From BOG-908 sp964244695 (lineage in GTDB: Bacteria; Pseudomonadota; Alphaproteobacteria; Acetobacterales; Acetobacteraceae): a stretch of 12,927 bases of DNA. The stretch lies in NCBI GenBank assembly GCA_964244695.1, contig CAXTJZ010000100.1, positions 1 through 12,927 on the forward strand, read 5' to 3'. Positions 11,851-12,927 of the stretch are shown in pieces. Position numbers and translations under genes: made by a program. The notes beneath the pieces are model-generated. The model made no database searches. It saw only the letters and a program-made list of their open reading frames with translations, and had not been told where the DNA came from. The stretch's first letter is position 1. Each line of letters starts with the position of its first letter.

Positions 11851-12927
11851 ATCTCCTGCACAGATCCGTAGCCACCGCCGCCAGGTGTGGCGATGCCAAG
11901 AACGTCACCTGGCACAAGGTCGATGCGCGCGCGGCCAGGCAGGGCATCGGTGCTTCCGTCCGCGCGCTCGATCCATTGCCGGCCTGCGCGGCCGTCGGCG
12001 CCACCGTGCAGTCCGCGCGGGGCCACCAGGCGGCAGGATGCCACGATCACCGCGGTCATGGGTTCCAGGAAACGCAGGCGGCGTATCACCCCGTCACCGC
12101 CATGGTGGCGGCCCGCCCCGCCTGATCCGCGGTCGATGGAGAACTGTTCCAGGCGCACCGGGTAGCGCAACTCCAGCACCTCCGGATCGGTCATGCGTGT
12201 GTTGGTCATGTGTGTCTGCACGGCCGACTGGCCGCCGAACGCGGCGCCAGCGCCGGCGCCGCCGCAGATCGTCTCGTAATACTGCCTGGTGGCGTCACCG
12301 AAGAGCAGGTTGTTCATCGTGCCCTGGCTGTTGGCGAGCAGGCCGAGGGCGGCGAACAGGGCATTGCACACCGCCTGGCTGATTTCTGTGTTGCCGGCCA
12401 CGACGGCGGCGCCTGGTGCGGGCGAGAGGAAGGTGCCGGGTGGAATGACGATGGTGAGCGGCTTGAGGCAGCCCTCGTTGAGCGGGATGTCCTCGCCCAC
12501 CAGGCAGCGCATGACGTAGAGCACCACGGCGCGGGTGACGGCGGGTGGCGCGTTGAAATTGTCCGGCGATTGCGGGCCGGTGCCGGTGAAGTCGATGGTG
12601 GCGCTGCGGGTTGGGCGGTCGACGGTAATGGCGACGCGCAGCGTGGCGCCGCTGTCCAGCGTGGTCTCGATGCCGCAGTCGCCGACCCGCGCGAGCGCGC
12701 GCCGCACGCTCTCCTCGGCGTGGTCCATCACGTGGCGCATGTAGGCCGCGACCAGGTCCCAGCCTTGTTCCGCGACGACGCGGGACAGCTCGCGCGCGGC
12801 TTCCGCGTTGGACGCCACCTGCGCCTGTATGTCGGCGACGTTCAAATCAGGCGCGCGGGCCGGGTAGCGCGCGCCGGTGAGGAGGGCGCGGAACGCTGCC
12901 TCGCGGAACACGCCTTGGTCGACCAGC
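11793..12927 (-). CDS. Hydantoinase B/oxoprolinase family protein, C-terminal 377 residues (5' end beyond the right edge)
   Basis: The ATP-dependent N-methylhydantoinase/5-oxoprolinase B family (HyuB) opens cyclic amides together with a HyuA partner, expected upstream beyond the edge. The visible part begins in frame before VFREAAFRALLTGARYPAR. Family features include DLNVADIQAQVASNAEAA, IDFTGTGPQSPDNFNAP, NEGCLKPL, VVAGNTEISQAVCNALF, and the Gly-rich end GSGGAGRHHGGDG and ATPGGGGYGS. Whether the substrate is hydantoin, oxoproline or acetophenone-like cannot be told. The frame has no stop at the expected family end (near GGGGYG) and runs 58 nt into tRNA-Ser on the opposite strand, adding about 20 residues (GGGDEIRTHGTPLQCTTV) that are antisense tRNA. 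The gene is convergent with gatB and the tRNA. Confidence 0.9.
   Translation of the reverse strand, partial: LVDQGVFREAAFRALLTGARYPARAPDLNVADIQAQVASNAEAARELSRVVAEQGWDLVAAYMRHVMDHAEESVRRALARVGDCGIETTLDSGATLRVAITVDRPTRSATIDFTGTGPQSPDNFNAPPAVTRAVVLYVMRCLVGEDIPLNEGCLKPLTIVIPPGTFLSPAPGAAVVAGNTEISQAVCNALFAALGLLANSQGTMNNLLFGDATRQYYETICGGAGAGAAFGGQSAVQTHMTNTRMTDPEVLELRYPVRLEQFSIDRGSGGAGRHHGGDGVIRRLRFLEPMTAVIVASCRLVAPRGLHGGADGRAGRQWIERADGSTDALPGRARIDLVPGDVLGIATPGGGGYGSVQEIGGGDEIRTHGTPLQCTTV

Overview
The window is GC-rich chromosomal DNA of an alphaproteobacterium, most likely a flagellated member of the Acetobacteraceae (Rhodospirillales). The evidence is the mix of alphaproteobacterial families (UPF0262, FliX, a one-cysteine DksA, a stand-alone rod-binding FlgJ domain, GatA with the long alphaproteobacterial insert before its GGSSGGS motif). 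Intergenic AT-rich repeats of a kind I associate from memory with Acetobacteraceae genomes point the same way. The genus cannot be fixed from this sequence.

Layout. 1-1835 (minus): a DUF983 membrane protein and a UPF0262 protein overlap by 8 nt, followed after a 201-bp repeat-filled gap by the start of mtnA (methionine salvage), which runs off the left edge. 2017-2853 (plus): panC (pantothenate synthesis), divergent from DUF983. 3310-4269 (plus): a histone H1-like Lys/Arg/Ala/Thr-rich DNA-binding protein with a long leader and a clear intrinsic terminator. 4405-6205 (minus): a flagellar cluster flgI, rod-binding flgJ and a FlgN-like gene, with overlapping stop and start codons; fliX (6337-6759, plus) is divergent from flgI and is followed by dksA (6874-7290, plus). 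7301-7443: an unexplained 143-bp inverted-repeat element. 7565-8047 (minus): ruvX, divergent from gatC. 8096-11523 (plus): gatC, gatA and gatB, the amidotransferase that makes Gln-tRNA(Gln) and/or Asn-tRNA(Asn). 11758-11850: tRNA-Ser(GCU). 11793-12927 (minus): 3' part of a hydantoinase B/oxoprolinase gene whose reading frame ends inside the tRNA on the opposite strand.

The two most notable observations are these. First, gatA lacks the nucleophilic serine of the amidase signature: the usual GGSIRQPA reads GGFIRLLA, three second-position changes to T within five codons, while the rest of GatA, GatB and GatC looks intact. Second, a family of palindromic AT-rich elements occurs eight times: three facing pairs around structured 60-80 bp cores (740-922, 8384-8567, 11524-11688) and two solo copies (4331-4404, 7539-7588). 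One end of each module or solo copy lies directly against a stop codon. One module separates gatC from gatA, and one solo copy supplies the stop codon of ruvX. No CRISPR array, phage, transposase or defence system was found.
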